Notes under the pieces: model-generated
Databases searched by the model: none
Told to the model about the DNA's origin: nothing
Seen by the model: the letters and a program-made list of their open reading frames with translations, nothing else
Shown: piece after piece, positions 36,572 to 47,148 of the stretch
How the letters are laid out: the number at the start of each line of letters is the position of its first letter
How positions within the stretch are numbered: the stretch's first letter is position 1
Source of the DNA: Gordonia sp. SL306
Lineage (GTDB): Bacteria; Actinomycetota; Actinomycetes; Mycobacteriales; Mycobacteriaceae
Length of the DNA stretch: 64,000 nucleotides
NCBI RefSeq assembly: GCF_026625785.1
Contig: NZ_CP113063.1
Coordinates: forward strand, 372,001 to 436,000
Reading direction: 5' to 3'
Made by a program: the position numbers and the translations under genes

Positions 36572-37860
36572 TTGCACACCGCCCGACCGAGGAAACCTCC
36601 AGCCATCCCGAAGGCAAGACTGCTTCCAGCGGTGATCCCGAAAGCTTTCAGCGCACCGGCACCCTCCGGTGCAACGAGCGCCATCGCAACGTCACCGGCG
36701 AGACTCACACCGCCTGCTGTGGTCGCCACGCACTTGTCGTAACCGTTCTTCGCGTCCGCCACACCGACCGCGGTTCCGAGAATTGTCAACGCCGGTCCAG
36801 CCGCCTTGGCTCCGATGACGAGTTTCTCGGCCTGAGGCGCCGTCAGATGCGGCAAGCCTTCGGCCACATGGGGTTCCAGCGCGGCCATCCCACCACCGGC
36901 CAAGGCCTGGGCGACGTCCTTGGTACCCGGAACCTGGACCTGCACGCCATCCACGTCGGCAACTGCCTTGCCGTCCTTGGTCTCTCGCACGACAATCGGC
37001 GACTTCCCGTCACGCGTCAGCGTGGTAACGATCGACCCATCGGGGTTGTTCACCTTCGTCGAGACGAGGTTTCCCTTCTCGTTGTACAGGTCGAAGGTGT
37101 CCCCCACCCCACCACGATGGGCATCTGTGTAGACCTGCCTGCTGCCATCGAGCATCCGCAAAGTCGTCACCGTCTTCCCGTCCTTGGAAGTCGTGCCCTT
37201 GTCGACGACTGTTCCCATCATGTGCTCGGCCAGCTTCTTCTGCTGGTTCTCCCGGCCTCTGGTCGGATCCTCGCCGCGCGTTTCGTCAGAATACGGATCG
37301 GTCGTGGCGTCTTTCGGCGCATTCCTGTCGCACCACAACTCTGGCAGTCCGGGAGTCACCGACATGGCTTCCGACCGAAGGAAGTTCGCGAGATCGTAGT
37401 CGGCATGTCCGAGATTCATCAGATGCGGATTCAACTGATCCTGGAATCCGGTCGCAGCGAGCACCAAGAGCTTCGCCATCGCCGGCGACATGACCTTCTC
37501 GCGAACGAGCACCGTCCAGTCGTCCGTCACGTAGAGATCGCCGGATTCGATGATCCGCACCAAATCACTGATTGCTCGATGTTCGGCTGCCAAAGTCGCT
37601 CCGAACTTGTGGACGCCGACCTCGACATTCGTCCCCAGATTGCCGAATGTCGAGGTCTGGCCACGAACGCGACCAGCCATGTCGCCGGCAGCGCGGTATG
37701 CGAGACCATCCCAGTTCTCGTTGTTGTTGAGACCGGAGATCTCCCATACCACCTCCCAGCCGGCCTGATCGACGGTTTCGGAGGACGACTTGGCCACGTC
37801 CACGGCCGGCCGGAGTGCGTCGGGTCGCCACGTCTCGAATACCGGGCGGCTGGGGATCAT
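36568..37860 (-). CDS. WXG-motif, effector-like protein of a type VII secretion cassette
   Basis: This 430-residue protein has three visible parts. Residues about 15-130 are helical with a WXG-type turn (NENWDGLAYRAAGDMAG, Trp50-Asp51-Gly52). Residues about 195-290 are charged and repeat-like, with YNEKGNLVSTKVNNPDGSIVTTL resembling a beta-hairpin motif. Residues about 330-430 are rich in Gly and Ala (ALTILGTAVGVADA, SSLAFGMAGGFLGRAVCK) and could insert into membranes. ATG overlaps the EspC-like gene stop as ATGA. The architecture suggests an ESX substrate or polymorphic toxin. No known toxin domain is recognised. Confidence 0.65.
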   Translation of the reverse strand: MIPSRPVFETWRPDALRPAVDVAKSSSETVDQAGWEVVWEISGLNNNENWDGLAYRAAGDMAGRVRGQTSTFGNLGTNVEVGVHKFGATLAAEHRAISDLVRIIESGDLYVTDDWTVLVREKVMSPAMAKLLVLAATGFQDQLNPHLMNLGHADYDLANFLRSEAMSVTPGLPELWCDRNAPKDATTDPYSDETRGEDPTRGRENQQKKLAEHMMGTVVDKGTTSKDGKTVTTLRMLDGSRQVYTDAHRGGVGDTFDLYNEKGNLVSTKVNNPDGSIVTTLTRDGKSPIVVRETKDGKAVADVDGVQVQVPGTKDVAQALAGGGMAALEPHVAEGLPHLTAPQAEKLVIGAKAAGPALTILGTAVGVADAKNGYDKCVATTAGGVSLAGDVAMALVAPEGAGALKAFGITAGSSLAFGMAGGFLGRAVCK

Positions 37861-38159
37861 CGAGCGGATGCAATTCGGTTGAACGCCGCCGCCAACTCAT
37901 CATCGGTCGCCTCGAACTCGCCGGCAGCGTTGTGAACCGCGCCAGACATCGCCGAGTACGCTTCTGCCGTTCGCTTCAGCGGATCGTGCATCGCATCAGC
38001 CAAGGTCGTCAACGCATATGCGGCAGACGATCCTGCCATACACGCAGCGATCTCGAGTAGGTCCGCGGGCAGCGACGAATCGCGGATTACTGCCGCCGTC
38101 GCCTCCACCGTCCCCGAGAACTCACGCAAGATCCCCGGATTCACCGTCGTTCCAGACAT
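37857..38159 (-). CDS. EspC/DUF2580-like ESX secretion-associated small protein
   Basis: This 100-residue, mostly helical protein starts MSGTTVNPGILREFSGTVEATAAVIRD and ends DDELAAAFNRIASAR. The size, composition and helix-turn-helix layout match the EspC/DUF2580 group of type VII secretion targets in mycolata. A charged tail with DDELAAAF follows the helical hairpin. Such proteins commonly precede and pair with a larger ESX substrate, as here, where the next gene overlaps by four bases. No ESX core genes lie in the window, so secretion would use a system encoded elsewhere. Confidence 0.7.
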   Translation of the reverse strand: MSGTTVNPGILREFSGTVEATAAVIRDSSLPADLLEIAACMAGSSAAYALTTLADAMHDPLKRTAEAYSAMSGAVHNAAGEFEATDDELAAAFNRIASAR

Positions 38160-38246
38160 GTCTCCCCCTGTGCACAGTCCGAATCGACGTCATGGTAGCG
38201 GACGATCCATCGCCATCGAGGCATCCATGCTGGAGTCCACAGACGG

Positions 38247-38287
38247 CTGTGGCCGCTGCCGCCGGGTTCCGGCGACAACGGCCACAG
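38247..38287 (-). terminator. Hairpin downstream of ilvC
   Basis: The nine-base arms CTGTGGCCG and CGGCCACAG are a perfect inverted repeat, and an inner pairing CGCCGG/CCGGCG extends the stem. It begins about 20 bases after the ilvC stop on the minus strand. No U-run is seen, so it may instead stabilise the message end. Confidence 0.55.
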
Positions 38288-38306
38288 ATCGTTCGGTGAG
38301 AGGCGC

Positions 38307-39350
<1,044 letters not shown>

Positions 39351-39409
39351 TCAAGGTCTTGTGTAGTCCTCGGGGCCTGTGTACTTCTCTGTGCGGCTCG
39401 CGCCGTGTG

Positions 39410-39913
39410 TCAGCGGTTGGCCGACATGCTCTTGGGGCCACGCCCCAGGGTGACCGCGCCGGATTGGGCGATCTCGCGGATTCCATACGGATCGAGCATC
39501 CGCAGCAACGCCTCGAGTTTCTCGCCGGTACCGGTCGCCTCGATCGTCAAGGATTCGGTGGAGACGTCGATGACCTTCGCGCGGAACAGGTTGACCACCT
39601 CGATGACCTCGCTGCGCACCGACGAATCGGACCGGACCTTGATCATCATCAGTTCACGGGACACCGAACTCGACGGGTCCTGCTCCACGATCTTGATCAC
39701 GTTGATCAGCTTGTTGAGCTGCTTGGTGACCTGCTCGAGCGGGAAATCGTCCACGGTGACCATGATGGTCATCCGCGAAATACCTTTCAGCTCGGTCGGT
39801 CCCACCGCCAACGACTCGATGTTGAACCCACGCCGGGAGAACAGACTCGAGACGCGGGCGAGAACACCCGGTCGGTCCTCGACCAGAACACTGAGGGTGT
39901 GAGTGGTGCTCAC
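39410..39913 (-). CDS. ilvN: Acetolactate synthase regulatory (small) subunit
   Basis: The 167-residue subunit starts with an ACT domain ([31 protein letters not shown]), which binds valine for feedback inhibition of IlvB. The C-terminal domain matches IlvH/IlvN. GTG 39913 overlaps the ilvB stop as GTGA, so synthesis of the two subunits is coupled. Confidence 0.96.
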   Translation of the reverse strand: MSTTHTLSVLVEDRPGVLARVSSLFSRRGFNIESLAVGPTELKGISRMTIMVTVDDFPLEQVTKQLNKLINVIKIVEQDPSSSVSRELMMIKVRSDSSVRSEVIEVVNLFRAKVIDVSTESLTIEATGTGEKLEALLRMLDPYGIREIAQSGAVTLGRGPKSMSANR

Positions 39914-41868
39914 TTGTCTTCCTTCCCTGCAGATGCGGGCTGATTCGCTTGATCCGGACGCGACATCGTCTCGTGGATGTCGACCGGATCCGATGCGGAT
40001 TCGTCTTCGTCGAACAGCGGCCGGATGTCGCGGGCCGCCATGATCTGGTCATTACCGGTGCCTGCGGCCACCATCGGCCACACCTGGGCATCGGCGCCGA
40101 CGATGAAGTCGACCACCACCGGCCGATCGTTGATCTCCCGGGCCTTGGCGATGACCTCGTCGACGTCCTCTTCGCGCTCGACCCGGAATGCCGCGCAGCC
40201 CAACGCTTCCGCGAGCTTCACGAAGTCAGGGATCATCCGCGAGTGGGTCGAGAGGTCGGTGCTGGAATAGCGCTCCTCGTAGAAGAGGGTCTGCCACTGT
40301 CGCACCATGCCGAGGTTGCCGTTGTTGATCAGGGCGACCTTGATCGGGATGCCCTCGATGGCGCAGGTGGCCAACTCCTGGTTGGTCATCTGGAAGCAGC
40401 CGTCGCCGTCGATGGCCCACACCTCGGTGTCCGGCGCGGCCATCTTGGCGCCCATGGCCGCCGGCACGGCGTAGCCCATCGTGCCGAGACCGCCTGAGTT
40501 CAGCCAGGTTCGGGGCTTCTCGTAGGAGATGAACTGCGCGGCCCACATCTGGTGCTGGCCGACGCCTGCACAGTAGACGGCATCCGGGCCGGCGGCCTTG
40601 CCGATGGCCGAGATGACGAACTCGGGCGACATCGATCCGTCGGCCTGACGGTCGTAGCTCAGTGGGTAGGTACGACGCACCCCGTCGAGGTACTTCCACC
40701 ATTCCGAGATGTCGGGAGCCTCCGCGGTGGTGGCCCGCTCGTTGCGGATGGTCTCGATGAGATCGACGATGACTGCCTTGCAGTCACCGACGATCGGCAC
40801 GTCGGCGTGCCGGTTCTTGCCGATCTCGGCCGGATCGATGTCCGCATGGACGACCTTGGCGTTCTGGGCGAATGACGACAGCTGGCCGGTGACGCGATCA
40901 TCGAAACGTGCGCCGAGGGTGACCAGCAGATCACTCCGTTGCAGGGCGGCCACCGCGGCGACCGTGCCGTGCATGCCCGGCATCCCCAGGTGCTGCTGAT
41001 GACTGTCGGGGAACGCCCCGCGCGCCATCAGTGTGGTCACCACCGGGATGCCGGTCAGTTCGGCGAGTTCCCGCAACTCTTCCGACGCGTTCGCCTTGAT
41101 GACGCCGCCGCCGACATAAAGGACGGGCGCCTTGGCCGCCTCGATCAGGCGAGCCGCCTCTCGCACCTGCTTGCCGTGCGGCTTGGTGACCGGACGATAT
41201 CCGGGCAGGTCGATCTGCGGCGGCCACGCGAACGTGGTCTGCGCCTGCAGGATGTCCTTGGGGATGTCGACGAGAACCGCGCCCGGACGGCCACTCTCCG
41301 CGATGTGGAACGCCTCGGCGATCACGCGCGGGATGTCGGCCGGGTTGCTCACCAGGAAGTTGTGCTTGGTGACCGGCATCGTGATGCCGGAGATATCGGC
41401 CTCCTGGAAGCCGTCGGTGCCGATGAGCGCACGCCCGACCTGTCCGGTGATCGCGACGACCGGCACCGAGTCCATCTGTGCGTCGGCCAGCGGCGTCACC
41501 AGATTGGTGGCACCCGGACCCGACGTCGCCATGCAGACACCGGCGCGGCCGGTGATCTGCGCGTAACCGGTCGCGGCGTGTCCCGCACCCTGCTCGTGCC
41601 GGACCAGGACGTGACGAACCTTCTGCGAATCCAGCAGCGGGTCGTAGACCGGCAGGACGGCGCCACCGGGAATGCCGAAGACCACCTCGACGCCGAGCTC
41701 CTCGAGCGACCGGACCACGGACTGGGCACCGCTGACGCGCTCGGGTGCCACGGTGTGCTGGCCTACCGCCCGCAGGTTTCCTGCCGCGGGTGATTGCTGG
41801 CGCGGCGCCGTCTCACGGGAGGCATCGGCTCCGGTCGCGGCGTTGGTTCGTGCTGTTGGTGCGCTCAC
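39910..41868 (-). CDS. ilvB: Acetolactate synthase catalytic (large) subunit
   Basis: This thiamine-pyrophosphate enzyme of about 652 residues condenses pyruvate with pyruvate or 2-ketobutyrate. Features are [29 protein letters not shown] with the catalytic Glu, and the C-terminal TPP/Mg motif [19 protein letters not shown]. The N-terminal 45 residues are a variable, low-complexity extension. GTG 41868 was chosen because GGGGAA lies upstream of it. The frame stays open to a TTG at 41907, inside the terminator region of the leader. Expression is probably attenuated. Confidence 0.95.
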   Translation of the reverse strand: MSAPTARTNAATGADASRETAPRQQSPAAGNLRAVGQHTVAPERVSGAQSVVRSLEELGVEVVFGIPGGAVLPVYDPLLDSQKVRHVLVRHEQGAGHAATGYAQITGRAGVCMATSGPGATNLVTPLADAQMDSVPVVAITGQVGRALIGTDGFQEADISGITMPVTKHNFLVSNPADIPRVIAEAFHIAESGRPGAVLVDIPKDILQAQTTFAWPPQIDLPGYRPVTKPHGKQVREAARLIEAAKAPVLYVGGGVIKANASEELRELAELTGIPVVTTLMARGAFPDSHQQHLGMPGMHGTVAAVAALQRSDLLVTLGARFDDRVTGQLSSFAQNAKVVHADIDPAEIGKNRHADVPIVGDCKAVIVDLIETIRNERATTAEAPDISEWWKYLDGVRRTYPLSYDRQADGSMSPEFVISAIGKAAGPDAVYCAGVGQHQMWAAQFISYEKPRTWLNSGGLGTMGYAVPAAMGAKMAAPDTEVWAIDGDGCFQMTNQELATCAIEGIPIKVALINNGNLGMVRQWQTLFYEERYSSTDLSTHSRMIPDFVKLAEALGCAAFRVEREEDVDEVIAKAREINDRPVVVDFIVGADAQVWPMVAAGTGNDQIMAARDIRPLFDEDESASDPVDIHETMSRPDQANQPASAGKEDK

Positions 41869-41908
41869 TGCACGTTCCCCATCTTCTGGTGTTCTGGTTG
41901 TTGACAAG

Positions 41909-41940
41909 AAAAAACCCCCGACAGCTGGGCTGTTCGAGGG
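41909..41940 (-). promoter_or_regulatory. ilvB leader: intrinsic terminator of an attenuator
   Basis: On the minus strand CCCTCGAACAGC pairs with GCTGTCGGGGG (one bulged A, three-base loop), and a run of six U follows at 41914-41909. It lies 41 bases before the ilvB start and 38 bases after the leader peptide stop. A nine-base complementary pair (41994-41986 with 41950-41942) lies just ahead of it and could form the alternative structure. Confidence 0.85.
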
Positions 41941-41977
41941 TGGCGCGTCGATGCTCGAGGGTCTACGAGGTGACCGG

Positions 41978-42025
41978 TCAGGCGACGACGCGCCGGCCGA
42001 TTACTACGAGATTATCGTGCTGCAT
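41978..42025 (-). CDS. ilvL: ilvB leader peptide, branched-chain-rich attenuator peptide
   Basis: This short ORF encodes 15 residues, [15 protein letters not shown]. Leu-Val-Val-Ile run consecutively and are followed by a second Val-Val, so six of 15 codons specify branched-chain amino acids. It ends with TGA, and a terminator with a U-run follows 38 bases later, just before ilvB. The promoter's -10 box ends ten bases before the ATG and seven before an in-frame GTG, so it may be translated leaderless. Ribosome stalling at the 42010-41999 codons when branched-chain tRNAs are uncharged would favour read-through into ilvB. Confidence 0.85.
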   Translation of the reverse strand: MQHDNLVVIGRRVVA

Positions 42026-42034
42026 CACGCCTTC

Positions 42035-42064
42035 ACGGTAGGACCGGCGCATGTCAAGAGTCAA
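42035..42064 (-). promoter_or_regulatory. ilvB operon promoter
   Basis: On the minus strand TTGACT (42064-42059), an 18-base spacer and TACCGT (42040-42035) form a good SigA-type promoter. Initiation would fall at about 42025-42030, placing the leader peptide codons at the very 5' end of the RNA. Confidence 0.65.
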
Positions 42065-42141
42065 ACCACGGGACATCGCGTCTCACATGATGGGAAATCA
42101 CTGGTGGATCTGCGCTGTCGACGGGATGAGACAATGGAGCC

Positions 42142-42582
42142 GTGTCTACCCCATCCGCCGCATCCTCCGACTCCACACCCCCCGAGGTGGAACTGCCCCA
42201 GACGTTCCGCATCCAGCGGATCGCCTATTTCGCGGTCCCGATGATGTTCATCGTCACCGTCATCCTGGCGGGGGCCTCACTGGTGTGGCTCGGCTGGACC
42301 CTGGTCCTGCCGGTACTCCTCGGCTGGTGGATCGTGCGGATTCGCACGGTGGTGACCGAAGACGGACTGAAGGCGGTGCACACCTTCTCCACCCGCGAGA
42401 TCGCCTGGAACGAACTCGACGGTCTGCAGTTCCCGCGGTGGAGTTCGGTCCGCGCGGTCCTGGTGAACGGCGCTCGGGTGCGATTGCCCGCCATCACCTT
42501 CGCCGATCTCCCCCGGTTGTCGGCAGCGAGTCGCGGACGGATCCCCGACCCGTATGCAGCGGCAGCGGCCGACCAGGCCTGA
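42142..42582 (+). CDS. Cfp6-like PH-domain membrane protein
   Basis: This 146-residue protein has two adjacent hydrophobic segments (AYFAVPMMFIVTVILAGASLV and WTLVLPVLLGWWIV). A bacterial PH-like domain with VVTEDGLKAVHTFSTREIAWNELDGLQFP follows. It matches low-molecular-weight antigen 6 (Rv3004), which is likewise divergent from ilvB. It starts at GTG 42142. The function is unknown. Confidence 0.83.
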   Translation: MSTPSAASSDSTPPEVELPQTFRIQRIAYFAVPMMFIVTVILAGASLVWLGWTLVLPVLLGWWIVRIRTVVTEDGLKAVHTFSTREIAWNELDGLQFPRWSSVRAVLVNGARVRLPAITFADLPRLSAASRGRIPDPYAAAAADQA

Positions 42583-42764
42583 CCACCACGAACCCTTCGG
42601 TGACCCCCGATTCGGGCGGAGTAGCCTCGAAACCCGGTGATGCGCACGCATTCGGCTGCCGATGACCTCCACCGCGAAGATCGGTCCGTCGTCCGGCGTC
42701 GAGATCACCACCCACTCCACGTCTGCCCGAGCCCAGGCAGGACGACGAACATCGAGGATTTTGC

Positions 42765-44609
42765 ATGCCAGCTCTGAGGTCCCGAACCACCACCGTCGGC
42801 CGCGAAGCAGCCGGTGCGCGCTCGCTGTGGCGGGCCACCGGAATGACCGATGACGATTTCGGCAAGCCGATCGTGGCGATCGCCAACTCCTACACGCAAT
42901 TCGTACCCGGCCACGTGCATCTCAAGGATGTGGGCGAGATCGTCGCCGACGCGGTCCGTGCGGCCGGTGGTGTGCCTCGCGAGTTCCACACCATCGCCGT
43001 CGACGACGGCATCGCGATGGGACACGGGGGCATGCTCTATTCGCTCCCGAGCCGCGAGATCATCGCCGACTCGGTTGAATACATGGTCAACGCGCACACG
43101 GCCGATGCCCTTGTCTGTATCTCCAACTGCGACAAGATCACTCCCGGCATGCTCAACGCCGCGATGCGCCTGAACATCCCCACGGTGTTCGTCTCGGGAG
43201 GCCCGATGGAGGCCGGCAAGGCGGTCGTCGTCGACGGTGTCGCGCAGGCGCCCACCGACCTGATCACCGCGATCTCGGCGTCGGCCAACAGCGATGTCGA
43301 CGAGGAGGGGCTGAGCGAGGTCGAACGATCCGCGTGCCCGACCTGTGGGTCGTGCTCGGGTATGTTCACCGCCAATTCGATGAACTGCCTCACCGAGGCA
43401 CTCGGACTCGCGCTGCCCGGCAACGGTTCGACGCTGGCCACCCACGAAGCGCGCCACGCACTGTTCGAGCGCGCCGGCAGCGTCGTGGTCGACGCGGCCA
43501 ACCGCTGGTACCGCGACGACGACGAGTCGGTCCTCCCCCGCAACATCGCGACCCCCACGGCGTTCCGCAATGCCATGGCTCTCGACGTCGCGATGGGTGG
43601 GTCGACCAATACAGTGCTGCACATCCTCGCCGCCGCGCAGGAAGGCGAGGTCGCCGACTTCGACCTCTCGGTCATCGACGAGATCAGTCGCAACGTGCCG
43701 TGCCTTTCCAAGGTCGCGCCGAACTCGGATTACCACATGGAGGACGTGCACCGGGCCGGTGGCATCCCGGCGATCCTGGGTGAACTGCGCCGGGCCGGAC
43801 TTCTCGACGACACCGCATCGACGGTGCACAGCCCGACCGTCGCCCAGTTCCTCGACGACTGGGACGTCCGCGGCGGCAAGGCCATCGACGAGGCGCGGGA
43901 GCTGTTCCATGCGGCACCGGGCGGCGTCCGGACCACCACGCCGTTCTCCACCGCGAACCGGTGGAGTTCCCTCGACACCGATGCCGAGGGTGGCTGCATC
44001 CGCGATCTCGCACACGCATACACCGTCGAGGGTGGCTTGTGCGTGCTACGCGGCAATCTCGCCGACGACGGCGCCATCCTCAAGACCGCGGGTATCGACG
44101 AGGATCTCTGGCACTTCGAAGGTCCGGCCCGTGTCGTCGAGAGCCAGGAGGAAGCCGTCCAGGTGATCCTGTCCAAGACGATCCAGGCAGGTGAGGTCCT
44201 CGTGGTTCGATACGAAGGGCCGGCCGGCGGGCCAGGCATGCAGGAGATGCTGCACCCCACCGCCTTCATGAAGGGCACCGGCATGGGGAAGAAGTGCGGA
44301 TTGATCACCGACGGCCGGTTCTCCGGCGGATCGTCGGGACTGTCGATCGGTCACATCTCCCCCGAAGCGGCGGCCGGCGGCGTCATCGGTCTCATCGAGA
44401 ACGGTGACCCGATCCTGATCGACGTCAAGACCCGTCGCCTCGAAGTCCTCGTCGACGACGAGGTGCTGGCCGAGCGGCGCGCCAAGATGGAGGCGTCGGA
44501 GCGGCCGTGGCAGCCCAAGGACCGTCAGCGGACGGTCACCACCGCATTGCGCGCCTACGCCAAGTTGGCCACCTCGGCCGACCGAGGCGCTGTGCGCGTG
44601 GTCGACTGA
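42765..44609 (+). CDS. ilvD: Dihydroxy-acid dehydratase
   Basis: This 614-residue iron-sulfur enzyme makes the 2-keto acids of valine and isoleucine. Cluster-binding cysteines are in [11 protein letters not shown] and [18 protein letters not shown]. Other blocks are [12 protein letters not shown] and [16 protein letters not shown]. It is preceded by 182 bases without a recognisable leader peptide and is transcribed opposite to ilvBNC. It supplies the step between ilvC and the aminotransferase. Confidence 0.96.
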   Translation: MPALRSRTTTVGREAAGARSLWRATGMTDDDFGKPIVAIANSYTQFVPGHVHLKDVGEIVADAVRAAGGVPREFHTIAVDDGIAMGHGGMLYSLPSREIIADSVEYMVNAHTADALVCISNCDKITPGMLNAAMRLNIPTVFVSGGPMEAGKAVVVDGVAQAPTDLITAISASANSDVDEEGLSEVERSACPTCGSCSGMFTANSMNCLTEALGLALPGNGSTLATHEARHALFERAGSVVVDAANRWYRDDDESVLPRNIATPTAFRNAMALDVAMGGSTNTVLHILAAAQEGEVADFDLSVIDEISRNVPCLSKVAPNSDYHMEDVHRAGGIPAILGELRRAGLLDDTASTVHSPTVAQFLDDWDVRGGKAIDEARELFHAAPGGVRTTTPFSTANRWSSLDTDAEGGCIRDLAHAYTVEGGLCVLRGNLADDGAILKTAGIDEDLWHFEGPARVVESQEEAVQVILSKTIQAGEVLVVRYEGPAGGPGMQEMLHPTAFMKGTGMGKKCGLITDGRFSGGSSGLSIGHISPEAAAGGVIGLIENGDPILIDVKTRRLEVLVDDEVLAERRAKMEASERPWQPKDRQRTVTTALRAYAKLATSADRGAVRVVD

Positions 44610-44639
44610 GCGATCGGATTCCGGAAGGCCCGGCCGGCA

Positions 44640-45764
44640 TCAGCCGGTCGGGTTACCCGGTGACTCGAACGGATTGGTGCCGTTGAACACCATCCAGACG
44701 GCGACGGCGGCACCGATCCCGACGACGAGCAACGCCAGCGACCCCCAGGCCGGTCGTCGCGCCCAGCCGCGCGGTGCATCGAGCGAGATCCGGCCCGGAC
44801 CGGTCAGGATGATCGCCACCGCGCAGGCACAGAGGAGCAGTTCGAACTCGATGCCTGCGCCGTTCGGGTCGGCCGCGAAGAACCAGACCCCACCTGCCAG
44901 GGTCGCCTTGTAGGCCGCGGCCACCAACATCACACCCAGGACCGCGGACGCGGCGACCGGTGTGAACAATCCCACCACCAGCATGAGACCGCCGAGCGTC
45001 TCCGAGACCGCGCCCACGATGGCCAGGGGACGTGCGGCGTCGGGGGTGAAACCGATCGCCGGGTTGGGCGAATTGAGGAGCATGTCCTCGAATCCCGACA
45101 GTCGCGGCCCGTTCCACCAGCCGAAGAGCTTCTGCGACCCGTGCGCGAGGGCGATCACTCCGACCGCGGCACGCAATACGAGCAGCCCGATGTCGAGGGT
45201 GCCGCGGCGTGCGCGGCGCTGCGCCTCGGACAGATCCTCCTCCGCCGACCGGAGACGTTCATCGGCGACCGCCGGGGCCGCCTCGTAAGAATCCGCGACG
45301 CCGGGCACGACAGCATCGGACACACCGCTCTCGGGCACGACGGTCTCCGCAGCGGCGACCCGGGTCGGCGGGACTGCCGTGAAGTCATCGGTGCGGACGT
45401 CCTCGACCGGTTGCGGGTTTGTGCGCGGTTGCGGCGCCGCGAACCGCTGGGTCTCCGCATCGGCGGCATCGTCGGGCCGTCGAATCGCCTCGGTCGGCGT
45501 CGCGGCAGGTGCGGCGACGGTCCGCGCAGCCGGCCGGGCAGGCATCGCCTGGGTGTCGAGTTCGTCGGGATCGATGTCATCGAGGTCGTCGACTCTCGAG
45601 ACGCCGGGCCGTTCGGGAAGCGCATGCCGGGCGTAGAACTCGTCCCGGTCATCCGCCGGCACCTGCCGACGACGCATCGAGGCGCCCTCGCCCAGGTCGA
45701 TCTCGCCCGTCGGTTCGTCGTACGGACTGGAACCGCTGCCTGCAGCCATGTCGCGTTCGGTCAC
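44640..45764 (-). CDS. DoxX-family membrane protein with long disordered N-terminus
   Basis: The protein has about 374 residues. Residues 1-190 are acidic, proline/alanine-rich and probably disordered (DDLDDIDPDELDTQAMPARPA). The remainder is a DoxX domain of four helices with LRAAVGVIALAHGSQKLFGWWNGP and ETLGGLMLVVGLFTPVAASAVLGVM, plus a final TM segment. It matches Rv3005c. In mycobacteria a DoxX protein forms an oxidoreductase complex with SodA and SseA. GTG 45764 was preferred because a TAGAGT box ends seven bases upstream, suggesting leaderless translation; ATG 45749 is the alternative. Confidence 0.85.
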   Translation of the reverse strand: MTERDMAAGSGSSPYDEPTGEIDLGEGASMRRRQVPADDRDEFYARHALPERPGVSRVDDLDDIDPDELDTQAMPARPAARTVAAPAATPTEAIRRPDDAADAETQRFAAPQPRTNPQPVEDVRTDDFTAVPPTRVAAAETVVPESGVSDAVVPGVADSYEAAPAVADERLRSAEEDLSEAQRRARRGTLDIGLLVLRAAVGVIALAHGSQKLFGWWNGPRLSGFEDMLLNSPNPAIGFTPDAARPLAIVGAVSETLGGLMLVVGLFTPVAASAVLGVMLVAAAYKATLAGGVWFFAADPNGAGIEFELLLCACAVAIILTGPGRISLDAPRGWARRPAWGSLALLVVGIGAAVAVWMVFNGTNPFESPGNPTG

Positions 45765-45771
45765 ACGCCCG

Positions 45772-45839
45772 ACTCTATGCGCTGTCGGGCGCACCTGGTT
45801 CCAGCAGCACGCGGTGAGTCGAAATCGATCACCTACTCT
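45772..45839. promoter_or_regulatory. Divergent leaderless promoters of the DoxX gene and lppZ
   Basis: On the minus strand TAGAGT (45777-45772) ends seven bases before the DoxX GTG. On the plus strand TACTCT (45834-45839) ends seven bases before the lppZ ATG. The two -10 boxes are about 56 bases apart, and neither gene has a Shine-Dalgarno site. Confidence 0.5.
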
Positions 45840-45846
45840 GGGTCGT

Positions 45847-47025
45847 ATGCGCAAGGGGTGGCCGACAGGAATGCGTGGCCGGAAACGGTCCGCATCGGGG
45901 GGCCGGACGTATCGGGTCCGGGTCGGCGCCGTCGTCGTGATCGTCTCGGTGCTGACGATGATCAGCGGATGTGCGGACTTCTCCGCGCAGGACCGAGAGA
46001 AGGACGCCGGCACATTCAGTGCCAACAACGAGTCGCAGCAGAAGAAGCAGACGCCGCCCCCGACCCCCGCAGAGCCTCCCATCCCTCCCCCGCCGGGACC
46101 CTGTGTGGATCCTGACCCCGCCGTGATCGCGACATGCCTGACATCGACCGCGGGGGTGATGCCAGGCGACGACAAAGGCGACGTCACAGTGGTCGCCGAG
46201 CGGACGACCGGCAAGATCATCACCACCAAACGCTATGGACCGCAACGTGTCCTGGCGACGGTGCCGGTCGATGCGTCCGGCGACGGCGGACTGATCGACT
46301 TCGCGTTCTCACCCACGTACGCGCAGGACCGACTGATCTACGCATTGATCACCACCGCATCCGACAATCGCGTCGTGCGGATCGCGCCCGGCGACGTGCC
46401 GAAGCCGATTCTGACGGGTATCCCGAAGGGCGCCAACGGAAACATGGGTGCGATGTATTTCCGCAACCCTGCCGAACTGATCGTGGCGACCGGCAACGCA
46501 GGCGATCCCTCCGCCGCGGCGAGCCCGTCGTCGCTGGCCGGGAAGATCTTGTCGGTGACCGCGCTCGGATCGGGGGCCAACCCACGTCCGCGCACGCTGG
46601 CCTCCGGTCTCGGTTCCAACGTCTCGCTGTGCCCGAGCACGACGTCCGGGTCGCTGTACTTCGCCGATCAGACCGCCGCCGAGGATCGCGTGCAGGTGCT
46701 CGAATCGTCGGGCCCGAAGGTGTTGTGGACCTGGCCGGACCGGCCACAGATCGCCGGGTGCGCCGTGACGTCGGGCGCGATCTTCGTCTCCACCACGCGA
46801 ACACAGCACATCGAGGCGATCAACGAACCGACCCGGCAGAAGCCTGCCATCACCCCGCCGGTGGTGGTGCTCGAGAAGCGGTACGGGGCATTGGGTCGAA
46901 TGGTGGCACTGCAGAACGGCATCCTTCAGTTCGCGACGGTCAACGAGCAGTACGGAAAACCGGTGAGCACCGACGATCGAGTGGTGAAGTGGCTCCCGCC
47001 GTCATCGACCGAAGATCGCACCTGA
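45847..47025 (+). CDS. lppZ: LppZ-like lipoprotein with sugar-dehydrogenase-like beta-propeller
   Basis: The 392-residue precursor has a long basic N-terminus, then VVVIVSVLTMISGC with the lipobox Cys at residue 42. A proline-rich linker leads to a beta-propeller like PQQ-dependent glucose/sorbosone dehydrogenases (FAFSPTYAQDRLIYALIT, GANGNMGAMYFRNPAELIVATGN). It matches Rv3006. It is probably attached to the outer face of the membrane. Substrate and cofactor are unknown. Confidence 0.87.
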   Translation: MRKGWPTGMRGRKRSASGGRTYRVRVGAVVVIVSVLTMISGCADFSAQDREKDAGTFSANNESQQKKQTPPPTPAEPPIPPPPGPCVDPDPAVIATCLTSTAGVMPGDDKGDVTVVAERTTGKIITTKRYGPQRVLATVPVDASGDGGLIDFAFSPTYAQDRLIYALITTASDNRVVRIAPGDVPKPILTGIPKGANGNMGAMYFRNPAELIVATGNAGDPSAAASPSSLAGKILSVTALGSGANPRPRTLASGLGSNVSLCPSTTSGSLYFADQTAAEDRVQVLESSGPKVLWTWPDRPQIAGCAVTSGAIFVSTTRTQHIEAINEPTRQKPAITPPVVVLEKRYGALGRMVALQNGILQFATVNEQYGKPVSTDDRVVKWLPPSSTEDRT

Positions 47026-47148
47026 CCCGAGCTGCCCGGTTCACCTGCGGAAACTGCTGGTGACAAAATCTCGAAAACACACGCACGCGTGGACGAATGC
47101 TGGTCAGATCGAGCATCGAGCATTCATCCGTCGCGGAGGGTTCCCGTC

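Noticed and set aside
34326..38306. An integrative element or insertion sequence around the accessory island
   Set aside because: No transposase, integrase, tRNA-end duplication or terminal inverted repeats could be found at the edges, so mobility is not supported.
42583..42764. A possible second attenuator leader peptide upstream of ilvD
   Set aside because: A short frame from an ATG in this gap shows no run of branched-chain codons and no terminator with a U-run precedes ilvD.
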